From the NCBI RefSeq assembly GCF_044904705.1, contig NZ_JADIKL010000006.1, forward strand, positions 166,412 through 230,411: DNA of 64,000 bases, given 5' to 3'. The stretch comes from Rhodanobacter_A agri. Its GTDB lineage: Bacteria > Pseudomonadota > Gammaproteobacteria > Xanthomonadales > Rhodanobacteraceae. The translations under genes were made by a program, and so were the position numbers. Shown here piece after piece: positions 7,748 to 16,587 of the stretch. The stretch's first letter is position 1, and each line of letters opens with the position of its first letter. Below the pieces are notes generated by a model, which was given only the letters and a program-made list of their open reading frames with translations, searched no databases and had not been told where the DNA came from.

Positions 7748-8878
7748 ATGGACGAAACGGACGAACTGCGCGCCTGGCTGATCGCCCTGCGCACACCAGG
7801 CCTGGGCCCGGGCGGCTTGCGCGAGGCCCTGGTGGCGACCGGCGGCCGCATCGATGCCATGCCGACATGGTTGCGCCGGCAGGCCACCGCGCTGGGCGAA
7901 GGTGCCGCCGCCTGGCTGGACACGCCCGACGAGACCCGCCTTGCCGAGGACATCGCCTGGCTGGCCGAACCCGGCCACCGCCTGCTGCGCTGCACCGAGG
8001 CGGATTTCCCGCCGCAGCTGGAAACCATCCCGCAGCCACCCGGGGCGCTGTTCGTGGCAGGCGATGCCGGTCTGCTGCTGCATCCGCAGGTGGCCATCGT
8101 GGGCGCCCGGGGCGCCAGTCCCGCCGGGCTGGACCATGCGCGCCGCTTCGCCCGCGCGCTGGCGCTGGCCGGCTTCACGGTCGTCAGCGGCATGGCCGAC
8201 GGCATCGATGGCGCCGCCCACGAGGCGGCGCTGGAGGCGGGCGGGGCCACCGTCGCAGTGGTTGGCACCGGGCCGGACCGGGTCTACCCGCGCAAGCACC
8301 ACGCGCTGGCCCGGCGCATCGCGGCGCAGGGCGTGGTGGTCAGCGAATTTCCCCCGGGTACCGCGGCGCGTGCCGACCACTTCCCGCGCCGCAACCGCAT
8401 CATCTCGGGGGTGGCGCTGGGCACGGTGGTGGTGGAAGCGGGGCTGCAATCCGGCTCGCTGATCACTGCGCGGCTGGCCGGCGAGCAGGGCCGTGAGGTG
8501 TTCGCCTTGCCCGGTTCCATCCTCAATCCGCTGGCGCGCGGCTGCCACCGGCTGATCCGCGACGGCGCCCGGCTGGTGGAGGATCCCGCCGAAGTGATCG
8601 AGGCACTGACTCCGGCTGCACGGGCGCTGGGCGTGGAACTGGCCGAGCGGCTGGCCCGGCCGGATACCCCGGCGCCGGCCCGCCCCGGCGGCTGGCGCGA
8701 CGACCCGGACTACCGGCGCCTGCTGGATGCGCTGGGCCACGACCCCGCCACGCTGGACGAACTGGTGCGGCGCAGCGGGCTGACCGCGGCGGCACTCTCC
8801 TCGATGCTGCTGATGCTGGAGCTGGAGGGCTGGGTGGCCAGCCTGCCGGGCAACCGCTATCAGGGCCTGCCGGGGTAG
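7748..8878 (+). CDS. dprA: DNA-processing protein DprA (Smf)
   Basis: A 376-residue protein that loads RecA on incoming single-stranded DNA during natural transformation. An N-terminal SAM-like region precedes the central extended Rossmann fold (about 80-290) with IVGARGASPAG, VVSGMADGIDGAAHEAAL, GTGPDRVYPRKH and the FPRRNRIISG signature, followed by a C-terminal winged-helix (DprA_WH) segment (about 305-370). Family length and order are normal. In many relatives the smg gene (DUF494) sits between dprA and topA; here only 125 bp separate them, so smg is missing at this place. Confidence 0.96.
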   Translation: MDETDELRAWLIALRTPGLGPGGLREALVATGGRIDAMPTWLRRQATALGEGAAAWLDTPDETRLAEDIAWLAEPGHRLLRCTEADFPPQLETIPQPPGALFVAGDAGLLLHPQVAIVGARGASPAGLDHARRFARALALAGFTVVSGMADGIDGAAHEAALEAGGATVAVVGTGPDRVYPRKHHALARRIAAQGVVVSEFPPGTAARADHFPRRNRIISGVALGTVVVEAGLQSGSLITARLAGEQGREVFALPGSILNPLARGCHRLIRDGARLVEDPAEVIEALTPAARALGVELAERLARPDTPAPARPGGWRDDPDYRRLLDALGHDPATLDELVRRSGLTAAALSSMLLMLELEGWVASLPGNRYQGLPG

Positions 8879-9003
8879 GGAAACCCGCACTGCAGCGCGC
8901 TTTCACGCCGTCCGGCTTGACAGCTGTCGCGCCGTCTGGCCTCACTAATATATAGGGATGCCGCACTGCGGCATGGAACCGTCACACCCACTGCAAGAGA
9001 TTC

Positions 9004-11493
9004 ATGGCCAAGAACCTGCTCATCGTCGAGTCGCCCGCCAAGGCCAAGACGATCAACAAATACCTCGGCAAGGACTTCCAGGTCCTCGCCTCCTACGGCC
9101 ATGTGCGCGACCTGAAGCCGAAGGAGGGTGCGGTCGATCCGGATCACGGCTTCGCGATGAAGTACGAGGTGATCGAGCGCAACGAGAAACACGTCGACGC
9201 GATCGCCAAGGCGGCCAAGCAAGCCGACGACATCTACCTCGCCACCGACTTGGATCGCGAAGGCGAGGCGATCAGCTGGCACATCAGCGAGATCCTCAAA
9301 GACCGCGGTCTTACCGAGGGTAAGCAGCTGCATCGCGTGGTGTTCTCCGAGATCACGCCGAAGGCGATCAAGGCCGCGGTGGCACAGCCGCGCCAGCTCT
9401 CGCATGACCTGGTGGACGCGCAGCAGGCGCGCCGTGCGCTGGACTACCTCGTAGGCTTCAATCTTTCGCCGGTGCTGTGGCGCAAGGTGCAGCGCGGATT
9501 GTCCGCCGGCCGCGTGCAGAGTCCGGCGCTGCGCATGATCGTGGAGCGCGAGGAGGAGATCGAGGCCTTCGTTGCGCGCGAATACTGGACGGTGGAAGCG
9601 CAGCTGCGCCATGCCGACGGCGAATTCAGCGCCAGGCTCACCAAGCTCAACGGCAAGAAGTTCGAGCAGTTCGACCTCACCAACGAGGCCGATGCGATGG
9701 CCGCGCGCGCTGCGCTGAAGGAGGCCGCGCACGGCCGCCTCACCGTGAGCGAAGTGGGCAGCAAGGAGCGCAAGCGCCGTCCGGCGCCACCGTTCACCAC
9801 CTCCACCTTGCAGCAGGAAGCCGCGCGCAAGCTCGGCTTCACCACCAGCCGCACGATGAAGGTGGCGCAGGGCCTGTACGAGGGCGTGAGCCTCGGCAGC
9901 GAAGGCAACGTGGGCTTGATCAGCTACATGCGTACCGACTCGGTGGCGCTGGCCGACGATGCATTGGCCGAGCTGCGCGCACTGATCGCGCGCGACTATG
10001 GCCACAAGGCACTGCCCGACGGACCGCAGTTCTACAAATCGAAGAGCAAGAACGCGCAGGAAGCGCACGAGGCGATCCGTCCTACCTCGGCGATGCGCAC
10101 GCCGCGCGAAGTGGCCGCCTTCCTCAACGACGAACAGCGCAAGCTGTACGAGTTGATCTGGAAGCGCACCGTGGCCTGCCAGATGATCCACGCCACGCTG
10201 AACACCGTGTCGGTGGACTTCGAACTGCCGCACACTGCCGGCGGTCCCGCTGCGTTTCGCGCCACCGGTACCACCGTGGTCGATCCCGGCTTCCTCGCCG
10301 TGTACGAGGAAGGCCGCGACCAGAAGAGCGCGGACGACGACGACGAAGGCCGCCGCCTGCCGAAGCTGGAAAAGGGCGAGGACGTACCGCTCAAAGATAT
10401 CCAGACCGACCAGCATTTCACCGAGCCGCCGCCGCGCTATTCGGAAGCTTCGTTGGTGAAGGCGCTGGAGGAATACGGCATCGGCCGCCCGTCCACCTAC
10501 GCCAGCATCATCCAGGTGCTGCTGAACCGCGAGTACGTGCTGCTCGACAACCGCCGCTTCAAGCCCACCGACATCGGCCGCGCGGTGGGCAAGTTCCTCA
10601 CCCAGCACTTCACCCGCTACGTGGACTACGACTTCACCGCCAGGTTGGAAGACGAGCTCGACGCGGTGAGCCGCGGCGAAGAAGCCTGGGTGCCGCTGAT
10701 GGAGCGCTTCTGGCAGCCGTTCAAGCAGCAGGTGGAGGAGAAGACCGAATCGGTGGACCGCAGCGAGGCCACCGGCGCACGCGAGCTGGGCACCGACCCC
10801 AAGAGCGGCAAGCCCGTGTTCGTGCGCCTGGGCCGCTTCGGGCCGTACGCTGCGATCGGCGACAAGGACAGCGACGAAAAGCTGCAGTTCGCCAGCCTGC
10901 GCCCCGGCCAGAGCATGCACACCATCACGCTCGCGGAAGCACTGGAGTTGTTCAAGCTGCCGCGTCAGCTGGGCCAGGCGCCGAACGGCGACGAAGTCAG
11001 CGTGGGCATCGGCCGCTTCGGTCCGTTCGTGAAGCAGGGCGGTACCTACGCCTCGCTCAAGCCCGAAGACGATCCCTACACCATCGAACTGCCGCGCGCG
11101 CTGCAGCTGGTCGAAGACAAGCTCACCATGCTCGCCAACCGCGTGATCGCCGATTTCGGCAACGGCGTGCAGGTGCTCAACGGCCGCTACGGGCCGTACA
11201 TCACCGACGGCGAGAAGAACGCGCGCATCCCCAAGGATACCGAGCCGAAGGACCTCACCGAGGCGCAGTGCCTGGAGTTGCTCGCCGCCGCGCCGGTGAA
11301 GAAGGGCGGCCGTTTCGGCCGCAAGACCGCCGCCGCGAAGAAGACCGCGGAGAAGAAAGCGCCGGCCGCGAAAAAGACCGCCACGAAGAAGACCGCCACG
11401 AAGAAGGCGGCGAGCAAGAAAACCGCGACCAAAAAGGCTGCCGCGAAAAAGACCGCGACGAAGAAAGCTGCGGCAAAGAAGACCACGGCCTGA
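9004..11493 (+). CDS. topA: DNA topoisomerase I
   Basis: An 829-residue type IA topoisomerase that relaxes negative supercoils. The N-terminal Toprim domain (KNLLIVESPAKAKTINKYL, then DLDREGEAISWH) is followed by the core. The catalytic tyrosine is Tyr308 in SYMRTDS. Instead of zinc fingers the C-terminus has three Toprim_C-type repeats (each GRFGPY/F-like, around 615, 665 and 715), then a tail of about 55 residues made of AAAKKTATKK-type repeats, very rich in Lys, Ala and Thr like histone H1 or bacterial H1-like tails. Its stop overlaps the tsaC start by one base (TGATG). Confidence 0.97.
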   Translation: MAKNLLIVESPAKAKTINKYLGKDFQVLASYGHVRDLKPKEGAVDPDHGFAMKYEVIERNEKHVDAIAKAAKQADDIYLATDLDREGEAISWHISEILKDRGLTEGKQLHRVVFSEITPKAIKAAVAQPRQLSHDLVDAQQARRALDYLVGFNLSPVLWRKVQRGLSAGRVQSPALRMIVEREEEIEAFVAREYWTVEAQLRHADGEFSARLTKLNGKKFEQFDLTNEADAMAARAALKEAAHGRLTVSEVGSKERKRRPAPPFTTSTLQQEAARKLGFTTSRTMKVAQGLYEGVSLGSEGNVGLISYMRTDSVALADDALAELRALIARDYGHKALPDGPQFYKSKSKNAQEAHEAIRPTSAMRTPREVAAFLNDEQRKLYELIWKRTVACQMIHATLNTVSVDFELPHTAGGPAAFRATGTTVVDPGFLAVYEEGRDQKSADDDDEGRRLPKLEKGEDVPLKDIQTDQHFTEPPPRYSEASLVKALEEYGIGRPSTYASIIQVLLNREYVLLDNRRFKPTDIGRAVGKFLTQHFTRYVDYDFTARLEDELDAVSRGEEAWVPLMERFWQPFKQQVEEKTESVDRSEATGARELGTDPKSGKPVFVRLGRFGPYAAIGDKDSDEKLQFASLRPGQSMHTITLAEALELFKLPRQLGQAPNGDEVSVGIGRFGPFVKQGGTYASLKPEDDPYTIELPRALQLVEDKLTMLANRVIADFGNGVQVLNGRYGPYITDGEKNARIPKDTEPKDLTEAQCLELLAAAPVKKGGRFGRKTAAAKKTAEKKAPAAKKTATKKTATKKAASKKTATKKAAAKKTATKKAAAKKTTA

Positions 11494-12065
11494 TGTCGCG
11501 GGTCTTCACGCTCGACGGGTTGGACGCCGCCGCCGATCTGCTGCGCGCAGGCGGCGTGCTGGCCTATCCCACCGAGGCGGTCTACGGCCTGGGCTGCGAT
11601 CCGCACGACCAGGCGGCCTTCGCGAAGATCTTCGCGCTCAAGCAACGCCCGGCCACCCAGGGCGTGCTGCTGATCGCCGCCGACTTCGCCCAGGTCGAGC
11701 GCTACATCGACTTCGAGCGGGTGCCGGAGGCGGTATTGGCCCAGGTGCGTGCCAGCTGGCCCGGTCCCCACACCTGGATCTTTCCGCGCAGTGCCGCCGT
11801 GCCTGATTGGGTAGCCGGTGCGCACGCGGGCATCGCGCTGCGTGTTACCGCCCACGAACCTGTCGTCGCGCTGTGCCGCGCATTCGGCGGCGCACTGGTT
11901 TCCACCAGTGCGAACCCCCATGGCGAGCCGCCCGCGCGCAGTGCCGCCACCGTGCAGGACTATTTCGGCGAGGTGCTGGACGGCGTACTCGACGCCCCGC
12001 TGGGTACGCAGGCCAGCCCCACCACGATTCGCGATGCGCTGAGCGGCGCTATCATCCGGGCTTAG
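11493..12065 (+). CDS. tsaC: Threonylcarbamoyl-AMP synthase (Sua5/YciO/YrdC family)
   Basis: A 190-residue YrdC-fold protein. It makes threonylcarbamoyl-adenylate for the t6A37 modification of ANN-decoding tRNAs. Visible signatures are GGVLAYPTEAVYGLGCDP near the N-terminus, KQRPATQGVLLIA, SWPGPHTWIFP and SANPHGEPPARS. Length matches the short TsaC type without the Sua5 C-terminal domain. The start ATG overlaps the topA stop by one base, so it is coupled to topA. Confidence 0.93.
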   Translation: MSRVFTLDGLDAAADLLRAGGVLAYPTEAVYGLGCDPHDQAAFAKIFALKQRPATQGVLLIAADFAQVERYIDFERVPEAVLAQVRASWPGPHTWIFPRSAAVPDWVAGAHAGIALRVTAHEPVVALCRAFGGALVSTSANPHGEPPARSAATVQDYFGEVLDGVLDAPLGTQASPTTIRDALSGAIIRA

Positions 12066-12218
12066 CCGGCGATGAACCGCGCCGCTGGCGGCTTGGCCGC
12101 GATTCAGCGGCACTCGCGAGCATGAGGAACCAGCAGCATCGACAGGCGCCGGCCCGGAGGGCCGGCAGGGCAGACAGCGGCCATCGCGGTGGCCGGCGAA
12201 ACAAGGAGCGACACACCG

Positions 12219-13583
12219 GTGGCCATCGTCCACGACCATTTCCAGCGCGAGCAGGCCGAGCCACTGCTGCCGCTGCTCACTGCGCGCGACCCGCAGCGCA
12301 TCGTCGCCTGGCGCCATGGCTCGGCGGTGAGCGCAGCGCAGTTCCTCGCCCATGTCGAGCAAGTCGCCGCCATGCTGCCCGAGGCGCCCGCCGCGGTGAA
12401 TCTGTGCGAGGACCGTTACGCTTTCCTGGTCGCGTTCTGCGCCATCGCGCAGCGCGGCCAGGCCAACCTCCTGCCACCCTCGCGCGCGCCGCAGGCGGTG
12501 GAGGAGGTGATGGCCGCGCATCCCGGCAGCTACGCGCTGGGCGAGCTGGCGCTGTCGCCCGCGCCGCACGGTTATCGCAAGCTGCCCGAGCTGGATCCCA
12601 ATCTGGCCGCCGTGTCGGCAGCCGTGCCGGCGATTCCCGCCGAGCAGCTGGTGGCGATCGGCTACACCTCCGGTTCCACCGGCACTCCGCGCGCCAACGC
12701 GAAGAGCTGGCGCAACCTCACCGCCAGCAGCGCCGGTACACAGGCGATGCTTCGGGCCGTGGCCGGCGAACGCTTCAACGTGGTCGCCACGGTGCCGCCG
12801 CAGCACATCTACGGCATCGAGATGAGCGTGCTGCTGCCGCTGCTGGGCGAGGTGGGTGTGCATGCGGGGCGGCCGTTCTTTCCCGCCGACGTCGCTAGTG
12901 CTCTGGCCGAGGTGCCCGCGCCGCGTGTGCTGGTGACCACGCCGGTGCACCTGCGCGCCCTGGTGGCTGCGGGCGCGCCGCTGCCACCGCTGGCGGCAAT
13001 GCTGTCCGCTACCGCACCGATGCCGCCCGAGCTGGCAAAGGCCGCCGAGCAGGCTTTCGGTGCGCCGCTGCTGGAAGTGTTCGGCTCCACCGAGACCTGC
13101 GCCTTCGCGAGTCGTCGCGTCACCGCGGATGCAGACTGGACACTGTACGAGGACGTGCATCTGCATCCGCAGCCCGACGGCACGATGATCGAGGCACCCC
13201 AGCTCGACGAGCCGGTGGTGCTGGCCGACATCGTGAGCCTGCACGATGCGGGCCGCCGTTTCCGCCTGTGCGGCCGCAACACCGACCTGCTGGAGATCGC
13301 CGGCAAGCGCGCCTCGCTGGGCGACCTCACCCGCCGCCTGCTGGCGATACCGGGCGTGGAGGACGGCGTGGTGTTCCAGCTCGACGAGGCCGACGCCGCC
13401 GGTGTGTGCCGCATCGCCGCGCTGGCGGTGGCACCCGCGCTGGACGAGGCCGCGATCCTCGACGCATTGCGACGCGCCGTCGATCCTGTGTTCCTGCCCC
13501 GCCGTTTGCGTCTGGTGGACGCGCTGCCGCGCAACGAGACGGGCAAGCTGCCGCGCGAGGCGTTACTGGCTTTGCTGGGCTGA
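12219..13583 (+). CDS. AMP-dependent acyl/aryl acid ligase
   Basis: A 454-residue ANL-superfamily adenylating enzyme. The P-loop is IGYTSGSTGTPRAN (about 145-158). EVFGSTET (A5-type motif), FRLCGRNTDLLEIAGKR (hinge) and the catalytic NETGKLPREAL lysine near the C-terminus are intact. The GTG at 12219 is chosen because AAGGAG sits 10 bp before it; another GTG ten codons upstream is possible. The size and sequence style resemble the 3-hydroxybenzoate or acyl ligases of xanthomonadin and aryl-polyene clusters, but no other pigment gene is adjacent, so the substrate is open. A short GC-rich hairpin (12148-12166) lies in its leader. Confidence 0.8.
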   Translation: MAIVHDHFQREQAEPLLPLLTARDPQRIVAWRHGSAVSAAQFLAHVEQVAAMLPEAPAAVNLCEDRYAFLVAFCAIAQRGQANLLPPSRAPQAVEEVMAAHPGSYALGELALSPAPHGYRKLPELDPNLAAVSAAVPAIPAEQLVAIGYTSGSTGTPRANAKSWRNLTASSAGTQAMLRAVAGERFNVVATVPPQHIYGIEMSVLLPLLGEVGVHAGRPFFPADVASALAEVPAPRVLVTTPVHLRALVAAGAPLPPLAAMLSATAPMPPELAKAAEQAFGAPLLEVFGSTETCAFASRRVTADADWTLYEDVHLHPQPDGTMIEAPQLDEPVVLADIVSLHDAGRRFRLCGRNTDLLEIAGKRASLGDLTRRLLAIPGVEDGVVFQLDEADAAGVCRIAALAVAPALDEAAILDALRRAVDPVFLPRRLRLVDALPRNETGKLPREALLALLG

Positions 13584-13619
13584 CAAGTCTGCTTTTCTCC
13601 CGGTTAGGGATACCCAGCA

Positions 13620-16187
13620 TCACTTCCGCAACGCCGGATGATCCGCCTGGGGCTTGTCCATGTGATGGCCCTGCACCATGTCCACACCGAATTCCTGCAG
13701 CAGGCGCAGGGTTTCCTCGTCTTCCACGAATTCGGCCACGGTGTGCTTGCCCATGCCGCGGGCCACTTCGATGATGGAGCGCACGAACACCTGGTTGTCG
13801 TGGTCGTGCGGCAGGTTGCGGATGAACAGGCCGTCGATCTTGAGCATGTCCACCTTGAGGTGCTTGAGGTAGGCGAACGAAGCGAAGCCGCTGCCGAAAT
13901 CGTCCAGGCACAAGGTGCAGCCGGCGTGCCGCAGTGCGTCGATGAAGCGCTCGGCATCGCGCAGGTCCGAAATGGCGGCCGTCTCGGTCAGCTCGACCAG
14001 CAGCCGCTTTGGTGTCACGCCGCGCCTGGCCAGCTGGCTGGTAATGAAACCGGGCAGGTCGGGATCGTCGAAGGAGCGCCCCGAGATGTTGATGGCCAGG
14101 GCCGGCAGCCGGGGGTGCGCGGCCAGCAGCGCGATGCTTTCGCGCACCACCCAGCGGTCGATGTCGAGGATCTTGCCGCTTTTCTCGGCGTGGCCGATGA
14201 ACTGGTCCGGCAGGATGTACTGCGTGGGGTCGGCCTCGTCCACCATGCGCACCAGGGCTTCCAGGTGCGTCATCTCGCCGTTGCTCGTGCGGTACACGCC
14301 CTGGAAATGCAGGCGCAGCAGGTCGCGTTCGAGCGCGTGCTCGATGCGTTCGTTCCAGGCCAGGCGTGCGGCCATGGCTTGCATGGCGTCGCGGTCGGAG
14401 CGGTAGATGTTCCAGCGGTTCTTGCCCAGGCGCTTGGCCTGGTACATGGCCATGTCGGCGTGCGACACGAGCTCTTCGGCGCCCTGGCCGTGGTCGGGGT
14501 AGTGCGCCACGCCCAGGCTGGCGGTCAGCCGCAGGGGCCGGCCTTCGATTTCCAGCGCCATGCGTCCCACGGTGCGTACGATGCGTTCCGCCAGCACCAG
14601 CGCGCCGTCCAGCGTGGCATGGGGCATGAACACGGCGAACTCATCGCCGCCCAGTCGGCACAAGCTGTCCGTCTCGCGCACCAGCGCCTTGGTTTCGCCG
14701 GCCACGCGCAGCAGCATCGCATCGCCCGCGAAGTGGCCGAAGGTGTCGTTGACGTATTTGAACTCGTCCAGATCGAAAATCAGCACGGCGCCCTGTTGGC
14801 CGGCGCGCGCGCCGCCCCGGAAGAAACGCGCCAGCTCGGCTTCGAAGTAGTGGCGATTGTGCAGGCCGGTCAGCGCATCGCACTCGGCCAGCGTGGTGAG
14901 CCGCTCACGCTGCTGCACCAATTCGGCCACCATGGCGTCGAAGGCGTTTGCCAGCCGCCCCAGTTCGTCGGGACTGCCCAGGGCGATGGGCCGGGGCGTG
15001 CGCCCCTGGCCCAGCTCGTCCACGGCCTGGGTCAGGCGCAGCAGGGGGCGGGTCACCAGCGCGTGGACGCGACGGCGCAGCAGCCAGAGGGCGGGCGCCA
15101 GGATCAACAAGCCGATGGCGCACATCGTCAGCCAGCCCAGCATGACCCATTGGTCGACGCGCTTCTGCGGAAGCACGTTCACCTGGAACCAACCCGGCCC
15201 GCGAATGCGCGACCAGGCCACCCACTGGCGGCCGCCGGGCGTGCGGCCCGTGCCGGTGTCGGTGTGGGCGGCCAGCACCACGCGCAGCACCTTTTCGAGC
15301 ACGGGATCCTTCAGCGCGGTGATCTGCAGCTGGCCTTGCGCGGCGGCGATGCGCTCGCGCAGCTGCGGGTAGGCGATCAGGTTGCCCTGGTTGTCCATGA
15401 TGAGTTGCTCCACCGCCGCATTGGGGCGGATCGGAGCCACGGAGTCGATCAGCGTCTGTATCGCCACGTCGTGGCCCAGCGTGCCCACCCAATGGCCTTG
15501 CCAGTCCAGCGGCGCGATGACCGACACCATCCAGGTGTGCGCCTGCTGGTCCAGGTACACCGGCGTCCAGAACACCTGGCGCCCGGGATTGCGGCGTGGG
15601 TTGGAGCCCAGCATGGTGGGGTAATTGGCGTTGCTGGCCTGCGCATTGGCGTTGCCGCCCCAGTTGATGCCGCGGGAATACACCATCAGCCCGTTTTCGA
15701 CGAAGTCCATGTAGGCCGAAAAGAATGGCGGCACTAGCGCCGGGCCTTGCTCGCGCAGCAATTCGTAGCTGACCACCGCGCGCAAGCGCACCGAGTCGGA
15801 CAGGCCATGCGGCCCTTCATGCAAGTACAGCGTGGGAGCGCTCTCGGTATCCACCCGCTCGGGGCGCACGCGCCACAGCCCGTCTGGGCTGCGTGCGAAC
15901 AAGCTGTCGAAGCGCCCGACTGCGTCGGGCGGAGCCTTGTCCAGCCGTTGCACCAAGGTCTGGCGCAGGCGGTGCACGCTGGCATCGGCCTGCACGAACA
16001 GGCTTTCGTTGGTCTTTGCCTTGATCTGCACCCACTGCTGGATGACCATCGGCACCACGCGATCCGCCGCCAGTCGCAGGGCCCCGTAGCCCAGCACCGA
16101 CAACAGCAGCAGCAGCGTCAGAAAGAGTCCCCAGAGCGTGAGGGACAATCGGTGGATCAACGATGTGCCGGTTGGAGCAGGCGGCAA
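13620..16187 (-). CDS. Membrane GGDEF-EAL protein with periplasmic sensor region (c-di-GMP turnover)
   Basis: A protein of about 855 residues: N-terminal membrane helix, a periplasmic sensor region of about 300 residues (Cache-like), a second membrane helix, a HAMP-like linker, then GGDEF and EAL domains. The diguanylate cyclase motif is intact (RLGGDEFAVF), and an RxxD inhibitory site (RETD) lies five residues before it. The phosphodiesterase motifs are also intact: LEALVR, NISGRSF, ELTETA, LDDFGSGFASFAYLK, KIDG and VQG. Both activities are therefore possible. No ATG fits: TTG at 16187 has AGAGGG 7 bp upstream, while TTG at 16208 (seven codons longer) has no ribosome site. Confidence 0.88.
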   Translation of the reverse strand: MPPAPTGTSLIHRLSLTLWGLFLTLLLLLSVLGYGALRLAADRVVPMVIQQWVQIKAKTNESLFVQADASVHRLRQTLVQRLDKAPPDAVGRFDSLFARSPDGLWRVRPERVDTESAPTLYLHEGPHGLSDSVRLRAVVSYELLREQGPALVPPFFSAYMDFVENGLMVYSRGINWGGNANAQASNANYPTMLGSNPRRNPGRQVFWTPVYLDQQAHTWMVSVIAPLDWQGHWVGTLGHDVAIQTLIDSVAPIRPNAAVEQLIMDNQGNLIAYPQLRERIAAAQGQLQITALKDPVLEKVLRVVLAAHTDTGTGRTPGGRQWVAWSRIRGPGWFQVNVLPQKRVDQWVMLGWLTMCAIGLLILAPALWLLRRRVHALVTRPLLRLTQAVDELGQGRTPRPIALGSPDELGRLANAFDAMVAELVQQRERLTTLAECDALTGLHNRHYFEAELARFFRGGARAGQQGAVLIFDLDEFKYVNDTFGHFAGDAMLLRVAGETKALVRETDSLCRLGGDEFAVFMPHATLDGALVLAERIVRTVGRMALEIEGRPLRLTASLGVAHYPDHGQGAEELVSHADMAMYQAKRLGKNRWNIYRSDRDAMQAMAARLAWNERIEHALERDLLRLHFQGVYRTSNGEMTHLEALVRMVDEADPTQYILPDQFIGHAEKSGKILDIDRWVVRESIALLAAHPRLPALAINISGRSFDDPDLPGFITSQLARRGVTPKRLLVELTETAAISDLRDAERFIDALRHAGCTLCLDDFGSGFASFAYLKHLKVDMLKIDGLFIRNLPHDHDNQVFVRSIIEVARGMGKHTVAEFVEDEETLRLLQEFGVDMVQGHHMDKPQADHPALRK

Positions 16188-16208
16188 GGAATCACCCTCT
16201 GTTTTCAA

Positions 16209-16587
16209 TCAGGAGACATGACTTGCACGGTCGACAACCCGCTGTCGTTCGGGAGCGCGCCACCCTCTTAGCGAACATGGCCGCAAACGACTTGCCGACT
16301 TTACCGTAGGGCCGCGGCTTCGTCCCGGGGTCCGGGCATGTCCTCGCAGATCGTCTGCGGGATCGGTCACGGATGGCGGTGTCTGCCGCCCCGTCCCGCG
16401 CGATCGGCGCAGGCTTTCAGATGGGCGATCGCGCGCGATGTCGCCGGCATCGTTGAATCCTGCCAGCTGGAACGTCTTTCGATTTGCGCCACCGGCCTGC
16501 CAGTCGCCGGCCCGATCCGAACCTGCCGCGGCGGCTGCCGCTACAATAGCCGTCCGTTTTCACGCGGCACCCCTTGGAGTTATCGGC
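16209..16587. other. Intergenic region between GGDEF-EAL gene and purD
   Basis: This 379-bp divergent gap holds no convincing gene. The only clear signals are the purD -10 box and its ribosome site (TTGGAGT). Several short GC-rich inverted repeats are present, such as GCGATCGC at 16421-16435, but no T-tract follows them and no RNA family is recognised. Confidence 0.5.
16542..16547 (+). promoter_or_regulatory. -10 box upstream of purD
   Basis: TACAAT lies 40 bp before the purD ATG, with no good -35 hexamer at 16-18 bp. The same hexamer recurs before speA, speE and the hydroxybutyrate dehydrogenase gene, supporting its use as a promoter element here. Confidence 0.4.

Noticed and set aside
11187..13244. 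A 685-codon frame opposite the end of topA, tsaC and the AMP ligase.
   Set aside because: It crosses three real genes antisense; its Ala/Phe/Val-rich start is the mirror of the topA lysine tail.
13638..15737. A 699-codon frame opposite the GGDEF-EAL gene.
   Set aside because: Antisense to a gene with complete domain motifs; its His/Gln/Val-rich translation is a typical shadow.
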